A stretch of DNA of 64,000 bases, from the NCBI GenBank assembly GCA_024642205.1, contig JAHEBQ010000019.1, forward strand, positions 1 to 64,000, given 5' to 3'. A model generated the notes under the pieces. The model saw only the letters and a list, made by a program, of their open reading frames with translations, did no database searches and was not told where the DNA came from. Source of the DNA: Planctomycetaceae bacterium (GTDB lineage Bacteria > Planctomycetota > Planctomycetia > Pirellulales > Pirellulaceae). The translations under genes were made by a program, and so were the position numbers. Position 1 is the stretch's first letter. The number at the start of each line of letters is the position of its first letter. Shown here one piece after another: positions 33,790 through 43,339 of this stretch.

Positions 33790-35541
33790 CTAAATCGATT
33801 GCAGAAACAGCAGTAGCAGTTCCAGCTCAGCGTTGGATAGTTCGCGATTGAGTTGATGCTTGCGGTCCGTCAGAACGTCCATCAAAGACCTCGTACTTGC
33901 ATCGTGAAAGAATGACTTCCGCCTTCCCACGCCACAGAGTGAGGGTGGATTGAAATGGCTGTTGCCCGCGACATCGGTCAGCCCAACATTGTAAGCCAGT
34001 GCGGATGTGTAGTGAGGCGGCACGTGACAATGTTGGCATTCCAGCGACTGAAACAACTCCCGACCCCGAATCAACTCCCCGGCGTTCCTGCCTTCTGCTG
34101 CTTCTGACAACGGAGGCGGAACAGGAAGTGTCTTCAGGTAGGCGACCAGCGAAGCGATTTGCTCGCCGGTGGGCTTCGTTCCTTGCATCGTATCTTCGAT
34201 CGATCGGCTCACCTGTTGTTCGAGCGACTTAATTTCTCCATTCCAGGCCCAGGGTCCGGTTTGGGCAACGCCCAGAAGCGACAAAACTCGCTTTGGCGTC
34301 TCAAAGGAACCGTCGCTCAAATTGTCGTTCAATTGCTCGCTTGAGTGCCCATCCGAGTGGCAGCTATGGCAACTCATCCAGCCATCATGCGAAAGCCGAC
34401 TGTCGAAGAACAGCGTTTCGCCAAGCTCTGCGGGGCTCAACTCAGACACCGGACCCAGGCTTACATGAAAAGCCTGGCGCGAATTGGTCATATCAACGAT
34501 CGAAACAGAATCGGAAAACATATTGGCCACGTAAAGGGTTCCCTGGGGTGCTGATTCAATCGCGATCGGACGACGGCCTACCGGTACCCGCTGGAACCTT
34601 TCCGCGTTTTCGTCGCTGCCCAACGCCAGCTCGTTCACCCCCGCCAACAGAATGGCCAACTCGCCATTAACTCCCACTTCGATTGGACCAGGATCACCGG
34701 CCGCGTGACCCGGTTCTCCCAGGTAATGGACGATTCGTTTTTTGTGAATGTCCGCATGGGGGTCGCAAACGTCATCCAGCCATAAGGCAACGAGCAGGTT
34801 CGCGACCATATTTCCCCAGTGAACATCGTCACGGGTAGAACGGGCAAGTGAATTGAGCTCCTGTTGAGTGACGAATAATCGCTTTCCATCACTACTCACG
34901 GCCAAACCGCGAATGTTATGGCCAGGGATCTCTCTGGTCGATACCAGCTCCAACCCGTCTGTCTTGAGCACAGCAATCGAGCTCGAGAATGAGCTCGCGA
35001 CAATCAGGCTCGTTGCATCCATGACGAGACACATCTCACGGGGCTCAAACGAAAGCTGTACGCTTTTCGCAACCCGAAGCCGGGAATCCGGTTCGTGATT
35101 TACTTCCGACAGGTCAACCAGAGTTACAGCTCGCGACCACAAAGACGAAACGAAGCAGCGACGCGACTCTTTGTCAACACAAATTCGGACCGGAGAAAAT
35201 GCCAGGTTCAGTCTTGCCGCGACTATCCAACGAACGCCGCCGCCCTTGAGCAAAACCAATTGGTGATTTTGCTCGTCGAGAGCCAGTAGATTCGTGTCAT
35301 CGAGCACAGCCAGATCTGAAAGTCGACCGCCAATGTTGACCTCTTCAAACACTGAGCGAGTCGAAGTATCGATCACCGAAATGCTGCCGCTGTCTCGGTT
35401 CGCCGTGTAAAGCCACCGTCCATTTTCCGAAAGCGAGAGTGCTACCGGTCGCCTGAGTCGTTGTTCCTGGTGTTCAGCCTCTACTGGCGAACTTGCGTTC
35501 GCCAGGAGCAACAGTGCAATGACAAGTCGAAACCGATTCAT
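33790..35541 (-). CDS. Beta-propeller protein with two c-type haem sites
   Basis: A 583-residue exported protein. After the signal peptide (near PVEAE) comes a YncE/lactonase-like seven-bladed propeller (~30-370; e.g. GRWLYTANRDSGSISVIDTSTRS and APQGTLYVANMFSDSVSIVDM), then a cytochrome-c-peroxidase-like part with CHSCH (~390) and CQHCH (~500), and a C-terminal region HFNPPSLCGVGRRKSFFHDASTRSL as in di-haem MauG/CcpA proteins. It would transfer electrons or oxidise a periplasmic partner. Its ATG lies one base behind the stop of the S41-like gene, with GGGAG inside that gene's end, so both are coupled. Confidence 0.9.
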   Translation of the reverse strand: MNRFRLVIALLLLANASSPVEAEHQEQRLRRPVALSLSENGRWLYTANRDSGSISVIDTSTRSVFEEVNIGGRLSDLAVLDDTNLLALDEQNHQLVLLKGGGVRWIVAARLNLAFSPVRICVDKESRRCFVSSLWSRAVTLVDLSEVNHEPDSRLRVAKSVQLSFEPREMCLVMDATSLIVASSFSSSIAVLKTDGLELVSTREIPGHNIRGLAVSSDGKRLFVTQQELNSLARSTRDDVHWGNMVANLLVALWLDDVCDPHADIHKKRIVHYLGEPGHAAGDPGPIEVGVNGELAILLAGVNELALGSDENAERFQRVPVGRRPIAIESAPQGTLYVANMFSDSVSIVDMTNSRQAFHVSLGPVSELSPAELGETLFFDSRLSHDGWMSCHSCHSDGHSSEQLNDNLSDGSFETPKRVLSLLGVAQTGPWAWNGEIKSLEQQVSRSIEDTMQGTKPTGEQIASLVAYLKTLPVPPPLSEAAEGRNAGELIRGRELFQSLECQHCHVPPHYTSALAYNVGLTDVAGNSHFNPPSLCGVGRRKSFFHDASTRSLMDVLTDRKHQLNRELSNAELELLLLFLQSI

Positions 35542-35542
35542 T

Positions 35543-36994
35543 CTAGTCTCCCGACTCGATTTGTTGCCGGTAAATCGATGTCTGGGACTCTCCGGTTTTC
35601 AAGACTTCAATTGCTTTCACCAACATCGGATCAACGCGTTGATCGTTGTGTGAGGATTCTCGTTTTGGCAAATGATGGACGATATGATCCGGCATGATAA
35701 AGCCTGGCAGTTTCCGGCTTGTTTCGGCATCTTCGACCAGAGGCAACATCGGAAACCGGGAGGAGAGTAGTGGGGTGCCGTCGGCTCGTAACATGACGGA
35801 CGTAGCCAAACTTAACTGATCATCTCGACCGGGAATGGAAACAAACGAACTGACGTAGGATTCGCCAACGGTCGGTTCTCCCACGACAATGGCACGATGG
35901 CTGTCCTGCAACGCCGCTGCCAGGAAGACGTTGCCGGCGCTTGTACGATTTCCGACCAAAATCGCCATCGGCAGGCCATCAAACACGTCGCCGGAATGCG
36001 CTTCGTGTTTGATTGAATTATCCAGAGAACGGGTATGCCCGATCGTGCCGCCATCGATCAGGCTGTCGGCGACCATCACGATGTCGTGCAGAATACCACC
36101 GCCCTCTCGAAGATCGATGACAATGCCATGGACATCCTGTCGACGGAATTTCGCCGCGGCCTGGCGCAGCTCATGCATTGTGCTCGGACCAATCCTCTTG
36201 AAACGCAGTAGCGCAATGTCCCGGGCCGAGTCAAGGGTATATTGCCACTGCCCATCAGACCCTTCCCGAAATCCTTCGACGGTCGGAATGAACACACGGC
36301 CGCGGGTCATTTTCAACCTGCGCAACTCCTTGCTATTCGGCTGTCGGACAACGACCTCGACGTCAGACCCCGACTCGCCTCGCAACGCTTCGACGACCTC
36401 AGCCAAGTCCCTGGAAATCATCGGTTCGCCGTCAACCTCGATGATCAAATCAAGTGATGAAACGCCTGCTTTCCACGCTGGTCCGTTATAGAACACTCTC
36501 TTGATCTGGGTCAGATCCTCTTCCCGGTTCGTCTTCAATTCGATACCGGTGCCGACGTAGCGGTTATTGATGACTTGTTCATTAATACTATTCTCCTTCG
36601 CTTCGATCAAAGTCGCGTCGCCTGGCACGGCCCTCAGCATTCCCTGCGTCAGAATTGCCTCAGCGTCTTTTAGATCAAGGAACTGGTCGCGAATGCCGAT
36701 CAGGAAATCCGCCAATTCGACTTGGGTGGCTAAATCGGAAACACGACTGCTGAGATCCCCGGGAATCTGCCGGTTGTCAGCAACATACAAGGCCTTGACT
36801 CCAGTTAAGATCATCTGCTGCCGGGTTGGTGGATCAATGTGTCTTTGCAGTACCACATCGGTCACCGCCAGAATTCGCGTTGCGAATGAGGCAGTCGTTT
36901 CATCTAACGTGGAAACCGAATCCCGTCCCGCATCCACGACTCCGGACCAGGTCAGCATCGCCAAAATTGCTATCCAGAAATATACCCGGTGCAT
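35543..36994 (-). CDS. S41-like PDZ protein, catalytic lysine lost
   Basis: A 483-residue exported protein (signal peptide to near VVDAG). It has the layout of C-terminal processing peptidases: an N-terminal helical segment, a PDZ domain (~145-230, GPAWKAGVSSLDLIIEVDGEP) and the S41 core (~255-430). The catalytic serine is kept in NRTSAGNVFLAAALQD (Ser ~352), but the following VGEPTVGESYV has Glu (~378) where active enzymes have GK, the general-base lysine. A binding or scaffold role is therefore more likely than proteolysis. Coupled to the di-haem propeller protein encoded directly behind it. The pairing of both proteins suggests one periplasmic function. Confidence 0.85.
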   Translation of the reverse strand: MHRVYFWIAILAMLTWSGVVDAGRDSVSTLDETTASFATRILAVTDVVLQRHIDPPTRQQMILTGVKALYVADNRQIPGDLSSRVSDLATQVELADFLIGIRDQFLDLKDAEAILTQGMLRAVPGDATLIEAKENSINEQVINNRYVGTGIELKTNREEDLTQIKRVFYNGPAWKAGVSSLDLIIEVDGEPMISRDLAEVVEALRGESGSDVEVVVRQPNSKELRRLKMTRGRVFIPTVEGFREGSDGQWQYTLDSARDIALLRFKRIGPSTMHELRQAAAKFRRQDVHGIVIDLREGGGILHDIVMVADSLIDGGTIGHTRSLDNSIKHEAHSGDVFDGLPMAILVGNRTSAGNVFLAAALQDSHRAIVVGEPTVGESYVSSFVSIPGRDDQLSLATSVMLRADGTPLLSSRFPMLPLVEDAETSRKLPGFIMPDHIVHHLPKRESSHNDQRVDPMLVKAIEVLKTGESQTSIYRQQIESGD

Positions 36995-37463
36995 GTTTTG
37001 TGCTCTTTCCGATGAAAGTCAAACAACCGCGTTAATTGTTCCCGCGGTGCCTTAGTGAACGGTCGTCCATGTTATGGTTGATTGCATGATAACATTGCCA
37101 CCTCCAGATCTCTGAGTATAAAGCTCTTGTAATGATGGAATAACAGCAATCAGACACAAAGTTGAACCCGTCGTGATTGGCAGCCGAATAGCTGCCCGGT
37201 TTTGTTCGACGACTAACACTTGCATCCTGGATTCGGAAGGTGTCGACGATAAACCGAGCACGGAGTTTCGGACAACGCGCCGATAGAGACGGACCCTGGA
37301 TGTGAGGAAGATTGCAATCTGTCAAGTTACAAACAAACGCCGAGCGTACAATGCCGTAGCTCTACCAATTCCAACCTGCCAATCAGCGGAGTTGGCACAT
37401 GACGTGAACGTCGGCTTGGTTCCGAATCGCGAAGGTCAAAACCACCCGGGCCGTGGTTGCGGC
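36995..37463. other. Gap without gene
   Basis: About 470 bases between two minus-strand genes. Short frames here lack ribosome-binding sites and family resemblance; no RNA gene or terminator recognised. Confidence 0.45.
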
Positions 37464-38852
37464 CTACTTTCCATTTTCCTGCGGCGCATTGGGGGCTTCT
37501 TCCGACAGGGCCGGCAGGAACTTGGCAAGATTACGTCTGATGTCTTTGAAAGCATCGCCGGAAAGATTTGTCCATTCGTTTGGGTCGTTGCTGTGATCGT
37601 ATAGTTCTTCGCTGCCGTCGGCATACCGTATGTAACGCCATGAGCCCTGGCGGACAGCATGGTTACCGCGGCCATGTGTTGTCATTGCCGGTCGATTCCA
37701 TTCGGCCTTGACGTCTGCAAGCAACGGCCGCAAGGTCGTGCCTGACAAGTGATCACCGATTGGCAAACCGCACAGATCTGACAACGTAGGATAGATGTTC
37801 ATAAAGTCGACGGGCGTGTCACATGTCGTATTTGGTTTCGTAAGTCCGGGTACGACGAACATCAACGGCGCTTTGGTGGCTTCTTCCCATAGTGCAAACT
37901 TGCGCCAATGTTGCTTCTCGCCAAGATGCCAGCCATGGTCGCTCCAGAGACAAATAATCGTATTGTCACGATCCGGGCTCTTTTCCAGCGCATCCAGGAC
38001 ACGCCCCAGCTGTCCATCCATGAAGTTAATCGTGGCCAGGTAGCCTTGCACTGCGTACCGCCAATTGTCGGTTTCATTAATCCTGGCATGGTCGCCTTGA
38101 GGCTTGGCCATTGCTTTGCCGGCCGTCGGGACATCGTCCAGGTCGTCGGACGGAACGTCGGGGAGAACGATGCTCTCAATTGGAAACTTGTCGTAGTACT
38201 TTCCCGGAGCTTGCCATGGCATGTGCGGCCGCTTGAATCCAACCGCCAAAAAAAACGGTTTATCGTGTTTCTGTTGAAGGTAGTCCACCGCCCAGGAAGC
38301 GAGTCGGTAATCCATCATGTCGCTTTCGGGAGTGTCGTGCAGATTCCCCCAGACAATTCCGCCAGCGCGGCTGTGCGGATTTTTTTTCTCTTCTGCCGAT
38401 AGCTGTGGGTTAGGACCACTGTCAAACCACTCATGCCACGAAGCCCGGTCCTCGAATTTGCCGTGAAAAAGTTTGCCGCCGCCCCGCACGTCATAGCCAT
38501 GTGCGATGAAATGTTGTGGCAGAGTAACTGAATTGGGCAGCACAGGTCGCCAAGGTTGCGAATTCAAATACACTCCGGATTCATGTGGGCGAATTCCATT
38601 TAGCAACGCGCATCGTGACGGGTTGCAGGCTGGAGCGGCACAGTAGGCATTGGTAAACAACAATCCTTGTTTTGACAGCCGATCCAGGTTGGGAGTCTGA
38701 GCTTGCGGGTGGCCGCCCATGCATCCAATCCAGTCGTTCAAATCGTCAATTGCAATGAACAGGACGTTGGGATTCTTTGATTGGGCCGACGCGACGCCGA
38801 CGAGGCAACAGACCGCCAGACAGCAGAGGATCAAAGTTCGTCTCGACATCAT
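37464..38852 (-). CDS. Sulfatase (formylglycine-dependent), iduronate-2-sulfatase-like
   Basis: A 462-residue exported type-I sulfatase with a signal peptide (near GVASAQ). NVLFIAIDDLNDW holds the calcium-binding aspartates (36, 37), and CNPSR (Cys 76) is the C-x-P-S-R site whose cysteine is oxidised to formylglycine. SDHGWHLGEKQHWRKFALWEE and the RLASWAVDYLQQKHDKPFFLAVGFKRPHMPW stretch resemble iduronate-2-sulfatase-like members. It would remove sulfate esters from algal or animal glycans in the periplasm. The maturase is not in the window. Monocistronic by context. Confidence 0.94.
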   Translation of the reverse strand: MMSRRTLILCCLAVCCLVGVASAQSKNPNVLFIAIDDLNDWIGCMGGHPQAQTPNLDRLSKQGLLFTNAYCAAPACNPSRCALLNGIRPHESGVYLNSQPWRPVLPNSVTLPQHFIAHGYDVRGGGKLFHGKFEDRASWHEWFDSGPNPQLSAEEKKNPHSRAGGIVWGNLHDTPESDMMDYRLASWAVDYLQQKHDKPFFLAVGFKRPHMPWQAPGKYYDKFPIESIVLPDVPSDDLDDVPTAGKAMAKPQGDHARINETDNWRYAVQGYLATINFMDGQLGRVLDALEKSPDRDNTIICLWSDHGWHLGEKQHWRKFALWEEATKAPLMFVVPGLTKPNTTCDTPVDFMNIYPTLSDLCGLPIGDHLSGTTLRPLLADVKAEWNRPAMTTHGRGNHAVRQGSWRYIRYADGSEELYDHSNDPNEWTNLSGDAFKDIRRNLAKFLPALSEEAPNAPQENGK

Positions 38853-39217
38853 TCTTCTTTTCCTGGAGGGACCGAGGTGGAAATCCGAGCAATTTCAGAT
38901 CATTACGGAACCGACTCCATTTCGCAAGCATGCAGGATGACCGTCGCACCAGGAAACTTGCAAAATGGGATTACAAGGAACTATTTGTCCTCGGCCTTGA
39001 TAGTTCGATAAAACCTGTGAGAATCAAAAAGCCTGGTTCAACGGAAACTGGCTTGCTCCATCAAGGTATCAACGGGTATCGTTCATCTCGCATTGGAATC
39101 ACGGCAGGGCCACTCCCCCGTCTGAATGGTCAACGGCAACGGGGCAAGCGGCCAGTCAATGTTCCGAGCATTTATTCTTTCTGCCAATGTTGCTAGAATC
39201 GGACAGCGTGGATTCTC
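38853..39217. other. Intergenic region before tRNA
   Basis: About 365 bases between the divergent sulfatase gene and tRNA-Arg. It should carry both promoters; no reading frame with support. Confidence 0.45.
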
Positions 39218-39291
39218 GTCCCCGTAGCTCAATTGGATAGAGTGTCGGCCTCCGAAGCCGAAGGTTACTGGTTCGAATCCAGTCGGGGATA
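39218..39291 (+). tRNA. tRNA-Arg (anticodon CCG)
   Basis: A complete cloverleaf: acceptor stem GTCCCCG with CGGGGAT (first pair G-U), D arm AGCTCAATTGGATAGAG, anticodon stem TCGGC/GCCGA with loop CTCCGAA (anticodon CCG, reads CGG), and T arm ACTGGTTCGAATCCAGT. The CCA end is not encoded; discriminator base is A. Confidence 0.96.
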
Positions 39292-39293
39292 CT

Positions 39294-39320
39294 AACGGAG
39301 GTTCCTTTCGAACCTCCGTT
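39294..39320 (+). terminator. Stable hairpin directly behind tRNA-Arg
   Basis: An 11-bp perfect stem AACGGAGGTTC / GAACCTCCGTT with a 5-base loop begins two bases after the tRNA. No T-run follows, so it may be a processing or 3'-end protection structure instead of an intrinsic terminator. Confidence 0.5.
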
Positions 39321-39471
39321 ACCCATGGAAATCAGGATTACTTGCCAATTTTTTGGGTGAACTACATCTGTCGTGGTTGGCGCGCTGAGAGTTGCTTGAA
39401 GGTTGCATAGTAGTTTTGTACTTGCGGGTGATTGCTACCAGAATAGTGGATAGCACGGCGAGGAACACAAG

Positions 39472-40935
39472 ATGTTACCAATTCTGCCCTACCTGCGTTT
39501 TCTGATTGCGTCTGCGGCGATCGTTGCATATGGGTTCGTCGGGATGCATTTATTGGCCCAGGATAAAAATACCAACCGCATCCAGCCGTTCGCAGAGAAC
39601 CCTCGGTATTGGCAGTACAAGGACAAACCCGTGATGCTGCTCGGTGGTAGCAGGACGGACCATCTTTTCTTGCTTGATGACCTCCAGTTTCATCTTGACG
39701 AAATGCGGAAGGTCGGGGCCAACTACGTACGCAACACGATGAGTCAGCGGGAAGGCCGTGAACTCAAGCCATACAGGCTATTGCCCAACGACAAATTCGA
39801 CCTCGATCAGTGGAATCTGGATTACTGGCAACGTTTCGAGAATATGTTGAAGTGGACCTCCGAACGCGACATCATCGTACAAATCGAAGTCTGGGATCGG
39901 TTCGACTATTCGACGGACCATTGGGAAACCAGTCCGTGGAATCCAGGCAACAATGTGAATTACACGCATGAAGAATCTGGATTGGCCACCAGTTACCCGA
40001 ATCACCCTTCGCGCGACCTCCAGCCATTTTTTCACTCGATCAGAGGCATGCCACATTACAACCGCAAACTTGACCTGATTCGCAAGCGCCAGGAGTCGTT
40101 CGTCGCCAAGCTTTTGTCGCTCAGCCTCAATTACGGTAACGTGATTTATTGCATGAACAATGAGACGTCGACACCGGTCGAGTGGGGGCAGTATTGGATC
40201 GAATTCATCCAGGCCGAAGCCACGCGAAAAGGCCTGATCGTTTTTACAACTGACATGTTCGACGATGCGTTTCTGGGCGACAAAGCGAAACACACTCCCT
40301 TTATCTTCACGGATATGGAACACTACATGTTCGCCGACATCTCGCAAGTCAATAGCCGAAACTTCGATCAAACGCATTGGGAGAAGCTGCAATGGCTGTT
40401 AAAGCAGGTCAACGCGCATCCACGCCCGTGCAATCACACAAAGATCTATGGAAGCGGGTATCATGGCTTCGGAACGGGCGGACCGGAGGATGGAGTGGAG
40501 CGATTTTGGAGGAACATTCTCGGCGGCTCCGCCAGCGTGCGGTTTCACCGACCGGATTCCGGAAATGGACTGAACGACTTCGCCAAAGCAAGCATTAGGG
40601 CTGCACGCATTCTGGAAAGCCAGATCAAATTCTGGGAAATCTCGCCTCGAATGGATCTGCTTTCGAACCGCGTGACCAACGAAGCATACCTCGCGGCGAA
40701 ACCAGGAGAATGCTACGCGCTCTATTTTACCAATGGTGGGTCGGTGGGGCTTGACCTGACCGACGCGAAAGGAACCTTCGCCGTGACGTGGATCAGTATC
40801 TCGATGGGAGTTACGACTCGAACCACCGAGACAAGTGGAGCTCGTCAAACCCGAAACACGATCGAAGGAGGTCGAATTGTGACGCTTACGGCGCCCTACA
40901 AAGGTGGTTGGGTTGCCGCGATTGTGAAGCAGTAA
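39472..40935 (+). CDS. Secreted glycoside-hydrolase-like protein (TIM barrel plus C-terminal beta domain)
   Basis: A 487-residue protein with an N-terminal hydrophobic signal segment, starting at ATG 39472 behind GAGGAA. The fold reads as a clan GH-A type barrel of the DUF4038/apiosidase-like group: LLGGSRTDHLF, MRKVGANYVRNTM, VQIEVWDRFDYS, then NVIYCMNNETSTPVEWGQYW, where the Glu may be the acid/base. The last ~90 residues (CYALYFTNGGSVGLDLTDAKGTFAVTW) look like the 'putative collagen-binding' beta domain often attached to such barrels. It would act on a plant or algal polysaccharide outside the cytoplasm. No partner gene. Confidence 0.75.
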   Translation: MLPILPYLRFLIASAAIVAYGFVGMHLLAQDKNTNRIQPFAENPRYWQYKDKPVMLLGGSRTDHLFLLDDLQFHLDEMRKVGANYVRNTMSQREGRELKPYRLLPNDKFDLDQWNLDYWQRFENMLKWTSERDIIVQIEVWDRFDYSTDHWETSPWNPGNNVNYTHEESGLATSYPNHPSRDLQPFFHSIRGMPHYNRKLDLIRKRQESFVAKLLSLSLNYGNVIYCMNNETSTPVEWGQYWIEFIQAEATRKGLIVFTTDMFDDAFLGDKAKHTPFIFTDMEHYMFADISQVNSRNFDQTHWEKLQWLLKQVNAHPRPCNHTKIYGSGYHGFGTGGPEDGVERFWRNILGGSASVRFHRPDSGNGLNDFAKASIRAARILESQIKFWEISPRMDLLSNRVTNEAYLAAKPGECYALYFTNGGSVGLDLTDAKGTFAVTWISISMGVTTRTTETSGARQTRNTIEGGRIVTLTAPYKGGWVAAIVKQ

Positions 40936-41110
40936 ACCTGACGGTTTTCGCTGAGTAAAAAGTCGTTTGCCGGGGGTCCCAACCGGTCGAAGATTGAGTC
41001 GGTAACGCCGAACCGAACAGGCCGCGTCAACAACAGCAATTTGGTTCTTATTTTTTTTCGCCAGCTTGGCCAGTCTTCCATTTCACGGGCAAACCTGCCA
41101 CCTAAGAAGA

Positions 41111-41498
41111 ACTCGCTAACCCATACAAAACAAGATCTACAACAACAATAAACTGTCAAGCAAAAATGAGGACAACAGGAGCTTTGGGAAGAAAATATTG
41201 ACTCCCCAGGCGACAAAAGGCGACAAAAGGGACAGGCAAGTTTTTCCAACCAGGGACAAGATAGATGGCAAAGGTGCCTGTCCTTTTTGCGCGACCCAAA
41301 ACAAACTGGCTAAACTACCCAAAATAAGAGCCATAACAACAATAAGCTGACAAGCGATAATGAGGGCAGCAGGAGTTTTGGGAAAAGAGAATTGACTCCC
41401 CAAGCGACAAAAGGCGACAAAAGGGACAGGCAAGTTTTTCCAACTAGGGACAAGATAGATGGCAAAGGTGCCTGTCCTTTTTGCAAACTTTTTGCAAA
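41111..41498. repeat. Two tandem ~194-bp MITE-like repeats
   Basis: Copies at 41111-41304 and 41305-41498 are aligned without gaps at a constant offset of 194, with clear but imperfect identity, highest over the last 100 bases. Each contains a long imperfect inverted repeat: GGGACAGGCA near its centre and TGCCTGTCC followed by TTTTTGC near its end, with AGTTTTTCCAAC in the loop. The frame across it is open on the minus strand but encodes only repeated hydrophobic text. No transposase is present. The structure fits a non-autonomous element or REP-like family. Confidence 0.75.
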
Positions 41499-41564
41499 GC
41501 GGGCCTCCCAGAAACGGCGACAAAGCTGGCTTTTCCAACATTGATTGGCCCTTGGCTGTGCAAA

Positions 41565-42143
41565 CTATTGATCCTCGACTGTGTCAAACCGCTGGTTTAG
41601 TTCGATAACCTGTTCGGTAAGGCGGTCAATCTGCCATTGCATTTCATGCATCATTGACGGAATGTAGGCCCCGGGGTCTTTCCAGAGTTCCACGCGGATT
41701 TTCGTCAACTCAACATTGATCTTGCGTCGGTTGACTAGGGATAACGGGATCGTTCCCGGAATTGCTTCGTTGGATTTTAGCGATGATCGCAACGCCTGTT
41801 CGGCCAACTCCGCCGCCGCTTGGGCCGCGACGAGTTGATTGGGATAGGCCGTGCCGTAGCTGAGTTCTTTGCTGACGGCCAATTGCTTTTTCGCGACTTC
41901 AATATTGGTCTTGAGTTTTTTCAGTTCCAGATTGGAGACATTGCCTGGCACTTGGCGGTTCCTGTCCAATGCGTGATCCAAATCGGCTTGTGCGAGCCGG
42001 AGGCGAGCATCAGCTAGACGGATGAGCAGATTGTCATGTTTTCTTTCGTCAATCGGTTGCTGCTCGTTCTGTGCGAGGATACTTCCCGTCACACAAAGAA
42101 CCAGCACAAATAAAATGGAAACGGAAATTGATTGGCCCATCAT
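41565..42143 (-). CDS. Secreted coiled-coil hypothetical protein
   Basis: A 192-residue protein with a signal peptide (cleavage near SILAQN), then mostly helical sequence with heptad-like spacing (RLADARLRLAQADLDHALDRNRQ). Two halves repeat one pattern: NRQVPGNVSNLELKKLKTN and NEAIPGTIPLSLVNRRKIN, each a short turn with (V/I)PG followed by a helix. The layout recalls TolC-like or periplasmic adaptor helices but is too short for them. No known family recognised. It sits alone behind the tandem repeats; role unknown. Confidence 0.7.
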   Translation of the reverse strand: MMGQSISVSILFVLVLCVTGSILAQNEQQPIDERKHDNLLIRLADARLRLAQADLDHALDRNRQVPGNVSNLELKKLKTNIEVAKKQLAVSKELSYGTAYPNQLVAAQAAAELAEQALRSSLKSNEAIPGTIPLSLVNRRKINVELTKIRVELWKDPGAYIPSMMHEMQWQIDRLTEQVIELNQRFDTVEDQ

Positions 42144-42700
42144 TGAGTTTTCCCTATCACGAGCAGATGGTTGAATGGTTTACTGACCAGAAACTCAGCT
42201 TTCTGGCGGCCAACAAAACTGCAAATGTCGTTCCCAAACAAGGCACGGCGGATGCGGATATGAATGACAAGGATAATGAAGTTCGCCGCGAGGCGATCGT
42301 GTGAATGAGCTGCTGACGGTTCACGGATAACTTCAGCATTTCGTAAACCAATCGACCGAGGAGATTGCAGTTTCGGTTCACACTATTGAGCGATTCGAAG
42401 CGCACGTTGAGCAATTCCGCACAGAATCATCTTGATTGATCGTCTACCAGGCACAGTGAGCCTGTGATCTCATTCGATCTACCGGGTTCCCATTCTGCTG
42501 GCTCAATCCCATGCCTGCTTACCAGATGGGCACGAAGGAATGGAAGCAATCCAGTTGAGGCCCGTTCCTGACACTCGCGTGATGGGTGACTGGACCGGGG
42601 CTTTGCATCCGTCGACGAAAAACTCGACGTAAAAAAGACCCAAACCCGCACTCAGCCGGCACAAAAACCAGCTCATCCGCAACCCTTGTCAATCGGATGA
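42144..42700. other. Gap without supported gene
   Basis: About 560 bases between two minus-strand genes. A minus-strand frame ending at 42157 could encode a ~60-residue single-span membrane peptide (MLKLSVNRQQ...), but no ribosome-binding site or relative is evident. No hairpin terminator for either neighbour. Confidence 0.45.
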
Positions 42701-43339
42701 TTACAGATCGTTAACTTGACCATCGACAAGCGTCAATCTTCGGTCGGCAAGTACCTCGGCGTCTTCAACACTGTGCGTGACATGAAGCGTTGTTACGTCG
42801 GACTTGATTTTTATCTTTTTCAGCAAATCGTGCATCTCGTACCTCGTCACTTCATCGAGAGCGCTCAGCGGTTCATCGAGTAATAATACGGAAGGTCGAA
42901 AGGACAATGCGCGTCCTAATGCAACGCGCTGTGATTCGCCGCCACTTAACCCTGCGGGGTTCCGGCCAAGCAAATGCTCAATCCCGAGGACATTTGCCAG
43001 TTCACCCACGCGCTCGGCAATCTCTCGCGCGGATTTCTTCCGCAAGCGCAATGCGAATTCCAGATGCTGTCGCACGTTGAGAGTCGAAAAAAGAACGAGA
43101 TCCTGAGGTACGTATCCGATTTCCCGATCCGCAGGTAACGCATGGGTTACATCGCAACCGTGAACCAGAATTCGCCCGCATGCAATCTTGCGCAAACCGC
43201 AGATCGCCTCGAGAATCGTGGTTTTTCCCCGACCCGTCTGTCCCATCAATACGGCGTACTGACCTGAATCGACGTGAAACGAAATCCCGTTGAGTGAAAA
43301 ATCCCCGGCTTTCACGGTTACATCGCAAAGCTGGATCAT
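42701..43339 (-). CDS. ABC transporter ATPase, ModC-like, without TOBE domain
   Basis: A 212-residue ATPase from ATG 43339, which overlaps the TGA of the permease gene (ATGA). Walker A GQTGRGKTT, Q-loop GYVPQDLVLF, signature LSGGESQRVALGRAL, Walker B SVLLLDEPLSALD and the switch His VTHSVEDAE are complete. It ends right after the nucleotide-binding domain, so it lacks the molybdate-sensing TOBE/Mop domain of ModC. It powers the permease and double binding protein encoded upstream. Oxyanion import (molybdate, tungstate or sulfate) is inferred from the partner types. Confidence 0.92.
   Translation of the reverse strand: MIQLCDVTVKAGDFSLNGISFHVDSGQYAVLMGQTGRGKTTILEAICGLRKIACGRILVHGCDVTHALPADREIGYVPQDLVLFSTLNVRQHLEFALRLRKKSAREIAERVGELANVLGIEHLLGRNPAGLSGGESQRVALGRALSFRPSVLLLDEPLSALDEVTRYEMHDLLKKIKIKSDVTTLHVTHSVEDAEVLADRRLTLVDGQVNDL

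Noticed and set aside
41111..41498. CRISPR array
   Set aside because: Only two copies, each 194 bp long and imperfect, no short constant repeats with unique spacers, no cas gene nearby.
41137..41541. A 134-codon minus-strand frame with hydrophobic stretches
   Set aside because: It lies wholly in the tandem repeats and its translation just repeats twice; more likely non-coding repeat DNA.
42157..42339. Possible 60-residue single-span membrane peptide
   Set aside because: One plausible hydrophobic segment, but no ribosome-binding site, no relative and no context support.
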